Below the pieces are notes generated by a model that saw nothing but the letters and a program-made list of their open reading frames with translations, made no database searches and had not been told where the DNA came from. The translations under genes were made by a program, and so were the position numbers. Positions 1 through 13,200 of a stretch of DNA of 64,000 bases are shown here, piece by piece. Every line of letters starts with the position of its first letter. Within the stretch, counting starts at the first letter, position 1. Origin of the DNA: Puffinus mauretanicus (taxonomy: Eukaryota > Chordata > Aves > Procellariiformes > Procellariidae); contig JAJKFH010003106.1 in the NCBI GenBank assembly GCA_023333565.1, positions 62,001-126,000 of the forward strand, given 5' to 3'.

Positions 1-1230
1 ACACCTTGAAAGCTGCTCTATCTAGATGAGGCAAAAATCCTACTGCATAAGAAAAATACACAATTTGTGCATTAGATCTATATTTCCCTTTAGTACTTGT
101 GAAGAATGATCACTGCTAGAGCAATGGCAAGTAAAGAATCTATTTACAGTGCCAGTGAGCATGTGAATTCCTAGTCAGTCCAAATCTCAATTTAAGATTT
201 AAATCAAATCCAATCCTGTGAAAAACATAATTCATCCAGACCAATGTTCAAACACAGAATATTTTATTTGGCTCTGGAGTATCATAGTTACATAGTATAC
301 TCAAACACACACAGACTCAGAGAACATTTAAGAAATAATAATCTTCCAATGATACAAATATTCTTAAATAAATTATTCTGTCAGATCAATTACTGCACAC
401 CTAGATTAGTCTAAAATAAGAATATGTTTTCAGATATTGTATGGCTACTCTTTATAAAGTTACCAGGATTGTTATTGGTTGCTCATGGTTATTACTATAT
501 TCTAGGAGTAATTGCTGATAAATGTTGGTTGTCCTAGTGATGATGTTTTAATAGTAGGCACTATACTTATGTAAATTTCTTAGTCGTCTTTAATCAGCAC
601 TGAATAAAAAGAAATAATTTTCAAATTAACAGTAAAGCTTTATTGCATTTATGTTAGTTCACCAAAATTGTCATAGTCATGGGGTTTCTAAAGACTGCTC
701 ATTTCTAACATGACTGTATTTTAGAAGAGTATTATTCCAATTGTTCATCTCTCAATATGCAGAGACTATTATTTAACACATTTCAGTCAAATTGTGGAAA
801 GAGCAAAACTCACTGATACTTCTGAGACATTTCTATTCTCCGTTTTCTTGATTATAACTGTTTCTCCAAAGTAATTGCTCTGAAATTCATTTTCTAATCC
901 TACAGTTTTCAATTGTTGCCTAAAGATTGAATTAGGAACAAGAGCCTAGATCCTCAGAGGATTCTCTGAGGGCTTGGACTTATGTATTGCTGTTGCGTTA
1001 GCAACTATGCACTAGGCGTGTCTTTGACCTTAGTTTAATTGCAAAAAGTGGTCTGTCATAAGAACTCTGTATGAAACGTAAGTAAATGTCAACTGGCATA
1101 TTAACAGGTTAATTTATTCATTAGAATAATCATTGCAAAACAAACATAGTGCTCACTAATAAAAACCAAGTATATGTCAAGACTGGGAAAGCACTGCTGC
1201 TGTGTGACCCTTCCAGTAAGTATACAGGCA

Positions 1231-1250
1231 TGCAAAGTTACAACTTTGCA
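1231..1250. repeat. Perfect 9-bp inverted repeat beside an A-run
   Basis: The arms TGCAAAGTT and AACTTTGCA are perfect complements separated by 2 bases. The right arm runs straight into an A12 tract. It is compact enough to extrude as a small hairpin. No function is evident and it may be chance. Confidence 0.6.
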
Positions 1251-1485
1251 AAAAAAAAAAAGCAAATGAATGGGGGAGAAAAATTAAACAAACCGGAAGA
1301 CTGTTACTATGCTGTTAGGAACAAAGTTTCTCAGTGATCAGTCTGAGGACCAATTTCATTCAATTTTTTTAAATAGGCACAGAAGTATGAAGTTCTACTG
1401 AAAATTTTAGCAAGCAATATTGGAGAACACCGTAGATAAAGGGGTCAAAATATCCATATAGTCAGAAGTGAATGATCTTGAGGAT

Positions 1486-1553
1486 GATCATTTGCACTTT
1501 AAAGTAGTAAGTAGAGATGGGATGTAACTTACTAGTATAAAGTGCAAATCATG
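1486..1553 (+). ncRNA. Candidate microRNA-type hairpin
   Basis: The arms 1486-1512 and 1527-1553 are 27 nt each and complementary at 23 of 27 positions without gaps, around a 14-nt loop (1513-1526). Outside this stem, GAG at 1480-1482 could pair with CTC at 1556-1558 across an internal loop. A long, nearly ungapped stem with small symmetric mismatches and a small loop is the usual shape of an animal pre-miRNA. The arms contain TTTGCACTTT and AAAGTGCAAA. I do not recognise a known microRNA here. The main alternative is a palindromic MITE remnant. The strand is given as plus only because G:U pairs cannot decide it. Confidence 0.28.
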
Positions 1554-1768
1554 CACTCGGGGAGCAGACAAATGATTCCTAACCTTCAGGCAAAATGACC
1601 TAGTCTAACTTAAACAATAGTTCTTTGTTAGCATCTCAATTAGACTGAGATGGATTATGATGGAACAGTTTTTTAGAATACGTTAGGGAGAAGTAACCTG
1701 TGGGGGAAAGATAGTAACTAGTAGCTGGAGACAGTCAGAGGGGCAGGAAGCTTTTCACTGGCACAGAC

Positions 1769-1806
1769 AGTCCCAGAAGAGGATGCGTGTCCTCACCTTT
1801 GGGACT
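1769..1806. repeat. Short interrupted stem-loop
   Basis: AGTCCCA (1769-1775) pairs with TGGGACT (1800-1806). GAGGA (1779-1783) then pairs with TCCTC (1790-1794) inside it, across a 3 x 5 nt internal loop, with a 6-nt terminal loop. Twelve pairs in 38 bases is moderate and could be chance. Confidence 0.4.
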
Positions 1807-4364
1807 ACTGGTCAGAACCATTGCAGTTAGTTTAGGCAATGTGATATTCCAGCTTAACCCAAATGTGAGAATTGCAACACTGATGCCCAAACTATGCTTA
1901 TTATAAGGGCAAATCTTTTATGTTTTAAGGGCATCTCAACAGAAAAATATTGGTCAGTTCATTTGATTCATAAAATTAACTTTGGAAATGTTTTTTCCCC
2001 TCCCTGCTCTGATCAAAAATGCAAAATAAAACTTTCACCATTTTATAAGAAAAACATTCTGAGAATTTTCTTTCTATTAATATTTCACTGTTTATCTCTA
2101 CTGAGTTGAAGATAAATGTGAAAATGGTTTTAAAGTCTCAATAAAAAAACTGATTTTCTGTCAGTTATAATATTACATGGTGAGGGCTATGAACGTTTTT
2201 GTTGTTAAAGAATACACTTACATAAATAGAAGATATGATGATACTGCCTTATGCTTTTAAGAAACTTATGAAAATAAGAGATGTGGATCCAATGTGGTTA
2301 GGTTATTTCTGACAAATAAGTCCAAACAAAAAATGCTGCTACTAAAAATAAAGGAGTAAATAGGCCAATTCTGTAGAATGGGAACAGCCCATAATTCATA
2401 AAAGAGCACATTGCTTTTCAGTGTGTCTAGAGCTACCAAAAGAACAAGCCAATATCTATAAATTTAGGGGATAAACACTAACTACAATTTGCCTGTGTGT
2501 AATTTGTGCATACTTTTTTTCTAGCAAACTAAATTGGAATCAGAACAGCTAATCTCAATTGCCATAAATCCTGTTACTATATTCTGCTATGCAAAATTAA
2601 TGAACAAAATAACTAAATAAGGAAGCACTACAAATGAACTAAGTGGCACAATTATACCAAGAACCTTAAAGTGAGATAATGCAAATCCATACTGGCAAAT
2701 ATTTGCAATGTGTGCAAAATATGTGTGAAAATGAAAGTGTATGGCTATTTCTTACCAAATATTCTTGCTCAAAATACTGTAAACAATCATGAAAATATGT
2801 AGCAGTAAACATGGTGTGTTGTAATTGATTTTGTTTATAAATGCCTAGAAACAAAACAGGAAGTAAATTTTCAATAAGGCAGAACTAAGAAATCAAAGTG
2901 TATGGATAAAATATCTGAGGAAGTAAATATTCACAGCAATAAGTACATTCATATAGTCCAAAATACGTCCTCAAAAATTATACCAAAACCCCATAAAATC
3001 TGTTCCTAGACATCCACAAACTTTAAACACTTGGGCTTTTCCAAACATACTGTTCACTCACTGTAGAGAAAAACTCTTCACTTTTTTATGCAGCACAAAA
3101 GTTATATAGAATGAACGGTAAGGTTAGGATCTTTTTTCCAAATGCCAATCTGATGTCCATACATGCTTACTGAAACATACCTTCAGATATTTGGGGGTTA
3201 ATTGTTTCCACCAAAGCACAGACTGAAATCATTCGGCTTTGTTTTTTTTTTTTCTGTGCTACTTTTTTTCAGATTATCCACACAAAAATATAGCAGAACC
3301 CAGAAATGAAAACAGTAACTTCATTGAACAAAGAGGTGAGGGAGGAAAAATGAATTATTTTTTGTGTCAAAAAAATATATTGTTTCAGTCTGAGCAAAAC
3401 TGCTTGTCAGAAAAACCCATGACAAAATGGCTGAATGCCTACAGATAGCATCCTAGCTAAAGAAGGCCTGATTATGTGACTTCAAGCCATGTTCAGTCTC
3501 TGAAACAGGTTACTGCTGTCACCGAAACACTGGCCAGATTTGGGTTTTTTTGCTACCAAATAATCCGTATCTCATTTGTGTATTAATTCCACACTTCTGG
3601 AAATACAATTTTGGTTACTGTGATTAAGAAGGATAATGTATTCACAAGTCAATGCTATCATAACTGCCATTCACCAACTATGCTTCCATCTATGTTACTT
3701 TGGTAGGGGGCTGCCTGGCCTCCTTTAAAGGGTAAGAGAGGCGCGAATAAAGCACCAATACGTCTCTGTTATCCTAATGGGGAAAGCATGTAGTGCACAT
3801 TTTCCTGCAGCCAAATGAGAAGTGTTCTTAGTGACTAAAAATCAAACACGGATCTGTCACCTGTATGGCATGTAACTGGTCAAGGCTAAACTAGCATCTG
3901 GGAAAATTCCTAGGCACCTTTACTTTGCCTTAGTTTGCCTCTCTATAAATATTTTATTAAAAAAGAATTGCAGGTAAGGTTTTGCTGAATTCCAAGCTTC
4001 ATCTTCCGACTTTATAAAGCCTTATACTAGTATTACTCCAAAGATACTGTAGTTACTCAAAGAAAGATTGGAAACATATAAGATATCTGGTTAAGCTGGT
4101 TAATATTCCCACAAATCAGCTGGATAAACATTGAATCACTAATCATGCACTGTGACAACACAGGTTTTGGTGAAATAGCATTATTCCTTATTGTCCATGG
4201 AAACCACCAAGACTTGTGGATATCCAAAACCTAGCAGCCACAAAGAAGAATGCAAAGTGGTGAATAAAGCCCCTTTTGTTAGACTGCTAAACTGTTTCTG
4301 TCACACATAATGAGTGCTATATAAAAATCCATTTAACAACAATATCACTGAGCCCCGTTTTACA

Positions 4365-4411
4365 GATCTTTCCATGACTGATGAATAATGTTTCATGACT
4401 GAGGAAAGATC
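4365..4411. repeat. Stem-loop enclosing a direct repeat
   Basis: GATCTTTCC (4365-4373) and GGAAAGATC (4403-4411) are perfect 9-bp inverted arms. The 29-base interval between them is bounded by two direct copies of CATGACTGA (4373-4381 and 4394-4402). A direct repeat nested in an inverted repeat is typical of a small templated or slippage duplication. No function can be assigned. Confidence 0.5.
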
Positions 4412-7400
4412 CAGGGAAGAAACCTGATTTTAGGCAGTCTCTAATCACTGAAAGAGTTTCACAATCTATTCAGATTCATTTTCCAGAGTGTTGCTTCTTA
4501 GACTATCTATTTCTCTGTAAGCCTGCTTAAAACGCTAATATACTTAATACCTATTTGCAATACCTAAGAAGTAATCTAGTCCATTCAAACTCAACACATA
4601 CTAATTTCCTCAAGACTCTTGAACACTTTATAGTGCTAATTATGTCTATTACTGTCATTTACTTTGAAATTATATGTGTGTTCCCTTCAGAAATCCCCAA
4701 TTTTGCTTAGTAATGAAGAAAGTTCTATTTCAGTAAGCCTTTCTGATCTAATGGCTCTGATTTCATTTTGAAATAATAGGTTTACTCGTACAAAGAATGG
4801 TGACACATATGTTTAATGCAGATAACTGACTGCTTATCAAATTTGTTCTAATTAGACATTTTTGTATTATAGGATTAACGTAGACACTTTTGGGACACTG
4901 CACAAGAAGCATGTGTATTTCACAAGTGAGATGATTTTGTAAAGGCAATTTTGCATTTTTTCATGCTGTTTCTCCAATGTACACAGGATTAAGTATACTA
5001 CTAAAAATAGTCAATGTCACTAGAATAAAGCTGGGAAAACTTTGAATCTAGTTAAGTTTGAACCTGATGCATTGCATATTTCTGTATCTTTCTATGTGCA
5101 ACTACGAATTTGTTCATTTTTTCATAAACATGAATCCCAATTCAATAACTTTTTGTAAAAAGCAATAATTTACATAACTGCATACCATAGTTCCCATTGT
5201 GAAACAGAAAAACTGAATTACTAGAAAAACAAGTCTAGGAAAGAAGGACAGATGAGTTCAGAATATAGTATTTGCCTTCTGTTTGTTTTGTTTCAGTTTG
5301 GGGGCTTTTTTAGAGTTAGAGATACCAAGGCATGATATTATTTTAAAGGTACATACTGGAAAGAAAATCTAAGGAAGAAGGTAAGAAGGAGGAAGAGCAG
5401 TATTGAGAAATTTTTGGGAGAAACCAGAAAACCAAAGCAGCATGATGTTATACTGATGGGAAAAGGGAGAAAAACATGAGAAATCTGATCAGTTAGTTTT
5501 TCTGAGAATGTCAGAAACACCTATTTCCTAGAAGAAGAAAAAGTGTACAGGAAGACAAATTTTAAGAGAAATCAGAGAAAGCAAGTAGCAATTTATGCAA
5601 GTCACCAAAGCTGTGTAAGACTTGAAGCTATGGCTGCGTATTTTATATACTCTGGTATTCATTTATAACAATGTAATAACAAGAAATATATCTATCTTGC
5701 TGACCTATGTTGTATGATAACATTCAGAGCTTGAATCATTTGGCTAGAGATTGTTACCTAGATACGTATCTCACAACAGTCTGATCCCTAGCTGAGGGAC
5801 ACAGATAACATGATATTATAAACAAAAAAGGACTCCAAACCCTCAAAAATTTTGAATTATAGAAGGAGGTGGCTAATAAAGGAGGAGAAGCGTAATCAGA
5901 CAATTAGTTGAAATAATCTTATTTTAATAAGGTACCACAGCACCTGTTAGTAATTGCACTTACACTGATAAAAGTAAGTCAGTAATTGTTAAAATGTAAT
6001 ATAAAATGAGTTCACTTAAGTAACTTCTGAAGAATTACTTTGAATTACAACAGATTAGAATCATGTACATACTCATTTTCTATGTATCACCTGAGGTGTG
6101 GTAAAATATGAAAGATAACATGATTGTAAATGGTGGTCTAATTTATGCCATAAGGGTTTTGTTGTTGTGCTGTGTTTTGCACACTGCTAAAGAAAACAGT
6201 TGCTGTTTTGGCTCCAATATAGAATGCCAAATCTAGTATGACTGCCAAATTGTGATGCATTTAAGCCTACTTAGCTTATACCATATGAAGTCTTAGTGAA
6301 GTCAAGGTGACTTTTCATGAGATAAACTACAGCTAGTGATGAATAAGGTCATCGCAGTTAACTGCTTATCTACATGTCACTTTAAAAATAATTCACTTAT
6401 TATTAGAAAGTAACAAGATCACATCAACCTCAACAAATCTGACATTCATGCTGAAGAAAATGACAGTAATTGGATACCAACTTTTGCTGCAAAGAAGATA
6501 CTACTTTAATACCCATTCCATTTTATACAGATATAACAAATTGAAACAGTTGATTTTACTGAGAGCAACTAAAACAGAAATGGAAAAAATACATTAGCAT
6601 AAGAGGAATATTCTTCAGTCCAATAAAAATCATAAATAGCAGGAAAAGGAGGAAAAAGACCAAAGTGCTAAATAAAATGATAAATGAACCATATTCAAGA
6701 AAAGAAACATGTATAAGAAAATAACTTGTTGACAGAGAAGGATTAAATGTCTTAATTAAAAAAATACTGGAGATATTAATTCAAATAGCTTACATTTTAC
6801 CTAGCAATTGGAAACGTGGCAGGATTTATAAAGGACAATTTTCTATTAAAAGCAGACTGTGGAAGCATCAGGAAAAAATGCAGAGAGTGCACATTTCGGA
6901 TCCGCATAATGACATCCACCACATCCCTGTAGGGGTACTAGAAAGAGATGTTTAAGTTGTGTACCAATCTCATTTTGCTGATAACACTTTTCATCAGAAA
7001 AGATGAAACAAATGTGACTTTCAAAATTTAATCATGAAGGACAAGGACACTGGATAACAGTAACCACTTTAAATGTCTCAGGAACTTGCACTGTAAATGT
7101 GCATGTTATCAACTTGAAGGCAGACCAACATACTTCAAGGCAAACTGCCCAGATTATTTTAGCTCTTGAAGTAGGAAGGACACGTAGTACTTTAAATGTA
7201 TTATATATACGGGTTACAAAAGAGAGGCATATTCTCAGCATCACATAAATATGAAACAGCCTGAGGTGAAAAAGAGCTGTAACCAGAGGCCATTAGACCA
7301 CTTTTAGCTGGATAAATAACTCTCAACAGCATAGCAAATATGCAGCATTTCACCAAAGGTACAATGTTGCATTTGTAATATGCCTGAAGGAAACATTTAG

Positions 7401-9919
7401 TAGACAGAATGATGATATGATGGCAACTAATACTGGACACAATAAATTAACTTTAAAATACTTCCTAAATTACAGAATACGGTTTTACAATTGAAAGATA
7501 CAGGTGGATTTGCAAGAATGCTGGCTAACGTCAGAGAATAATTATAAAGGTCTTACTAGGAAAAACAAAAATTATTCAATGAGTCAGAAAACCTGATTGT
7601 AAAAATGACACTGATACAAAGAATAATAATAATCTCTTAATACCCTGCTGAAATACATATTATAATGCACTAATTTATAAGAAGGGCCAAAAAAAGCATT
7701 CGTCTTTCTAGACTTAGTAGCTAAATGGAAAAAGAAAAAAGACTTACAACTGATTGCTCTATTCTATCAGGAATAATTATACCGGCAGTTGGATTACATT
7801 CAGCAAAATACATCATAGTAAAGCATGGTCAAATATGTATGTAAGAAAAAACTATTTCCTCATTAGGCGCATACTTTGTCCTATACAACTATGAAGTCAG
7901 AGATGGCTATAAAAGGGGTCATAGGCAAAGTGTATATACATTAAATTCATGTATGTCCATGTCATTATTGGCATGGTTTTCTCTCATATTTTCCTTACTT
8001 AGGCCAGTTCTTACAGACATTTATTCATCTGCTTGGTCAATATGAACAGTTCTTCCCACATGAAGTGAATTATTCATATATGTACATAATTAAGGACTAT
8101 AACAGTATCTTCCTGAAATGGAAGGCATTTATCCCATCATTGAGACTGTAAAGTGTACAGTTAGATCTGGATCCAAGAACTGATCTACATCTTCACCTAA
8201 TTCTCCATCTGATCTTTGACAGAATCAGTTTTGATGTTTGGTTTATAGTGAATTCATACTTAAACACTGTTATTTCTTTCCGTTTCATGATATCATTATA
8301 CTGGTCAGAATAAAATATATCCTAAAAGATAAATTTGACAGATTCAGGGTTTTTTTTCCTCCCTGCCTCCCTCCAACGATGTTTCTCAAAAGAAAACCTG
8401 TATCCATGACACTTCAGGACTAATACTGTAAACTTGACAGGTTCAGATAAAACTTTCTGATTGCTTTTCTCAAACCTAACCATTTTTGTCTTCATCCTCA
8501 CTACTACTGAAAATATTGAATATACTGAACAAAATCATCATACTATTCAAAATTAAATGTTGAAATGATGGGCAGAATGTATAACAACATTAAATGACTT
8601 GGATAGATATGTCTCATTGATTTTCAGTATGAACTAATCCCAGTATATACCTTTAATTCTCTAGGAATATCAGACCACACTCTTGATGGAAACTCAGAAA
8701 TCTTATGAAGACAGAAAACTTGGTCTCTGTAATGCATAACTAGAAACCAGCCATTTTACTTCAGTGGATCGAGCTGTAACATTGCAGTATTTTTATTTCC
8801 CAGAGTAGCTTACATATAGAGTTATAAAAGAATTGCCATTGAACAGAGATTCTCTCCTCATTTTTCCATCTCTGACAGAGGCCAGGAGAGATAGAGGTAT
8901 TTAGGAAAAGAATAACAGAAACAGGACAAGTACACAAGTACAAAGACATCTTTTACGTAATGTGTCCTCTTGGCTTCTAGCAGTCAGCACTTTATCTGGA
9001 CCATCGTTATGCATTTTGCAAAGAATTCCTGTTTTAAAACTCCCACTGTGTGATTTCAATGGATGCTCCCCTAGCACATTACAAAAACTAGTGAATACTT
9101 GCTTTGCTCACTCCATACTGTTAATGAGTCTGCATCTTCTCTCCCTCAGTTTGCCTGTTTCTCAAAACTGCTAGTTAATTAGGCTTTTTAATGTGAGAAT
9201 TTTCTTTTCACTTGGAAACCACTGCATATCTCTGATCATCCTTGTCTCTCTTCTTAATAGCATTTCTAATTCTACCATGTCTTGTTTGAAACAGAATGAA
9301 TGAAATTGAAAGGATGTAAAGGTGCAATGTGTAAGAGCATGAGGATGTTTTCTGCATTCATTTCTAAGTGATTCCTAGCACTTTTTAAAGCATTTTGGAA
9401 GACTGATCTGATTTTCAAGAAATTATTGTCTTAATTTCTTCAAGTTAAATGTTCTTATTTATAATGGAGAGCTTTTAAAATAGTATTTGTAAAAGTATAC
9501 GGTTATGTTTTACCTTAACTTTAACTTACCAACACTTTATACTTACTGTTATATATACTTTCCTTTGGACTCTTAATTATTACAATAACGTGTAACTTGC
9601 AAATGCTAGGAGATGAATACGAAAAATACGTAGAAGTTAATTTTTAATGTAGTGTCTCCAAAATTCTAGTAATTTTTTTAGCTGTGGATTTTATTATTTT
9701 TCAGTCTTTTCTTTTGATTTCTGCTTGTCTTCGATAGCCAAAAAGTGTAACTCAGTTTTGCCTTCTACTCATGGCAACCTTTCATAACTACTGCTTCCAG
9801 AGAGACAAAGTTATCTGTAAATTCTGTAATTCAGATTAACTTGCTGCAGAAGTTTGTAGAGTAATATAAAGGTAAATATTTATGCAGAGATCACATGATA
9901 ATCCTTCTATCCCAGATAT

Positions 9920-10276
9920 CTGAGATTGTTCAGCCTGGAGAAGAGAAGGCTTAGGGGGAGTCTTGTCAATGTGTATAAATCCCTTTTGGAAGGAGTAAAG
10001 AAAACGAAGCCAGACTCTTCTAAGTGGCATGACAAGAGGCAATGAGTACAAATTGAAAGACAGGAAATTCTGACAAAAAATACTGTGAGGGTAGTTGAAC
10101 ACCGGAACAGATTGCACAGAGAAGTTGTGGAGTCTCTGTCCTTTGAGTTATTCAAAACCTAACTGGACATGATCCTGAGCAACCTGATCTAGCTGATCCT
10201 GTTTTAAGTAGGGTGTTTTGCCAGATGACCTCCAGAGGTGCCTTCCAACCTCAGCAAATCTGTGATTCTGTGATTC
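9920..10276 (+). mobile_element. CR1 LINE, 5'-truncated 3' fragment
   Basis: This is recognised as the 3' end of an avian CR1 non-LTR retrotransposon in sense orientation. Family landmarks appear in order: a TTCAGCCTGGAGAAG block near 9930, GACAAGAGGCAATG near 10030, ACTGTGAGGGT near 10083, GAACAGATTGCACAGAGAAG near 10106, TTGTGGAGTCTCTGTCC near 10125, and ATGACCTCCAGAGGTGCC near 10225. It ends in the octamer-type tail ATTCTGTGATTC, closing at about 10276. Full CR1 elements are several kilobases long and encode a reverse transcriptase, so this roughly 360-bp piece is a typical dead-on-arrival truncated copy with no coding capacity. Point changes from the family pattern suggest an old insertion. 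The left boundary is approximate. Confidence 0.88.
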
Positions 10277-13200
10277 ACTTACTCAAGGGTGACAAGACTT
10301 ATGATATCCACAAAAAATGCTGAACTACAGAATTGCAAATGGTAGTAAGTGCATTAAAGAAAGCAAAGCTTATGCTACTTTTTGGATCTATGCCCAGAAG
10401 TAATAGAAGTCTAACCTGCACCCCTAAATATGGTTCTCAGGCAGAAATGTATCTGCTAGCATATCAATGGCATTAGCAAAGAGAATACAGTTTGAAAAAT
10501 ACTAAAATATCGGTTTGAAATTGATATGTAATGGTGCCACACCAAAATCATTATTTCTGTGCTGTGATTTGACTTTAAATGTAAAAAACCCCAATGCTGT
10601 ACTAAAATTATAACTGATTTCCTTTTCACGCACCTGTAGGAGAATATTCTCAAGGTAAAAACATATAGTTCTGGAGAAAGCTGGAAGAGATAATCTGTTT
10701 GAAGTAAAAAAAAAAGGTATAAGCACATGCAATGGACTCCTACAGAAAAAAGGTCAAAGTAGATGGAAATCTAAATAGCTGAAGAAAGGCTAATGATGCG
10801 TAAATTCCGTGTTAGACACCTCAGATGGCCCATCTGAGTCATAGAGTTTTCCTGCTCATACTGTATTTTCCTGCACATTACTGACTGCAATCGTTAATGA
10901 AAAATTTAATTAAAAACTGTTAGATCATGTATATCTTTCATGTATAACCTGCTGGAGTTTTAAATTCTCCTTTTAACAAGGGAAGGATCTATAGTACTAG
11001 AGGGCTTGTAACTGGGTAGCGTACCTGAGGTTTCAACTCTTCTTCCTGTGTTGAAGATCTTCATTATAGCACTTACATCCTCAAACTATTTATGGGAGTT
11101 ACCTTTCATTGAATTCCTTTGACAGGAACCCTAAACCACTGCTTTCCAGTATAATTTCCTTGAGGCCACTGCAAAAAAGACCATAAATGCATAAATAGGC
11201 CATTAGTTGTCCCTTAAAAAGAAAAAAAAAAATCAGAATTTAAATATCAACACATTATAAAAATGCTTAAAAAGTAGAAATCAGAAGACACATGGAAGTG
11301 CTATTCTGGAATAACAATACCTGGTTTTGCTTATTATTTCCGGTAAAGATTGTCAAGATAATACCTTATTTTATACAATAATCCCAAATCATGATTAGAT
11401 GCTGTATACACAGAACAATAGACGTCACAGTCAGACAAGAGAGAGAGGTTTTGTTTCTGTTTTAAAGAGCAATTAAGTGGCTTGCTGTTGTAGGACTTTT
11501 TGATCATGCACAAATTGGATTCAGATTTTCTGAATCTCTGTTCTGTTCTTGATACACACTTGTTTCTCTCTGAACTTTTGCCCAGGACACCTAGAGAGCA
11601 ATGAATATTTATAGTTTAGCAAATAAAGAGGACAAAAAAATCTTTTAGGTTTTTAAACACAAACTTTATGAAAGTTTTCTTATAGAGCATCATAACAACA
11701 ATAATGCTTCTAATTTAAATAATTTCAGAGAACTATTAGTATTAAGAAAATGTTCTTAATTAAGAAGTGCATTCTTAATACAATAGGTACTGTAATTAGC
11801 TATCAGAAGAAAATCCAATAATTTTTTATATAATGGTGTACATAAAAAGATGAAATTGTGTATTTTGTGTTATTCATGGACTAACAATGAAAATTAAAAT
11901 AAACTTCATAAATAAAATTTTAAAAAAGACTTTGATTGAAACACCTTGGCAACTGCAAGCAGAATAATGATGAATTATGTCTCTAGAATCTAAGTGGTAC
12001 AATTATAAGACTCTCAGAATTATCTTAAAATGATATATTTGTTTGTTCTACTACATAAGGAAAAAAATAAAAAGGAAATGCATTCAGCGAACAGAGTTAT
12101 CCCACATTGAATTCTTTTTCCTTTTAAAAGACAATTGAAAATAAGGACAGTCATCCCTCTGGGCAGTTTTAAAACACTGTGGCATCTGAAATAAGTTAGT
12201 GAACATCACTAGAGAAATGATAGGAAATAAAACGTGCAGATTTTTGGTAATAAAATGACACACTGGGTTGCTATCAAAATCAAACATCATTCAAAGTAAT
12301 AGTCTTGTCAGAATTATGACTGGAATTGGACAAGGACTACTGAAGATAACAACAGACTTGGATTAAAGGTGAAAAAAATGCAGATCTCGAGAGACTTTGT
12401 CTATGCAATCAATTTAAAACAATTCAGTAATAGAAGTATTACATTAGAGGATACTAAAAATAACGTTTATCCTCTTTGTCCTTGAAAGCAGCAGAAAATG
12501 ATTTGAATAGGACATATAAAGTATGTGGGCATGTAGAAAACATTGGAATTAGTAGTAGAAGATATTTTGTTATCAATTTACCTATTTTTTAAGTGTTAGC
12601 TAGTGCATGTGAAGGTATGGGATAAAGGAAAGGAAACAACAGAACACTATAACCAGACATAGAGCTTTGCTTTATCAGGAAATGTAACAGGAGATTTGAT
12701 TTAACAGGAGATTTACTTTCTTAGGAAAGCCACAATTTTAAGGGTAGAATCAAAAAGTTTGATTGTGATCATGGTAAATTAGGAGTAACTTCATCAGACT
12801 ATGGCTATTTTTTCTTCCCTGCTTTTTATCTAAAAGAAGAATGTACATATACATTCTTACTCAAGCCAGAAATTATCACTTCGTAATCAATCGAAACTCA
12901 GGCTTATCTACAAAATGGCAAGCAGTTAAACTTTCCTAAAGGAAGCTTTTTCTCAACATCTCTTTGAGAGTGTTTGAGACCACTCTAATTATCAGTTCAT
13001 GTCATTTGCTCATTAAGAGTGAAGCTCTGAACTTTATGGATATTATGAAGATTGAAGGATAATTCTTATCCCCTCTTCATTAGGGATGCAAATGGAACTA
13101 CCTTAGACCTAGAGCACAGCAGAGCAAGTTTATGTTGGCTTGTGGGAATAACACATCTTAGAAAGTCTGCCTTTTAAATTTTTAAAACACTTTTTAAATT

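Larger units (their letters stand above)
1..9919. other. AT-rich gene-free DNA, left end
   Basis: No recognisable gene, exon series or young transposon is visible on either strand. Open frames are at most about 80 codons, scattered and unrelated to any family I know, which is chance level at this AT content. Local features include an A12 run at 1250-1261, a T12 run at 3242-3253 and a purine-rich stretch around 5345-5400. Inverted repeats at 1231-1250, 1486-1553, 1769-1806 and 4365-4411 are the main structure. Conserved non-coding elements could be hidden here but need an alignment to be seen. Confidence 0.7.
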
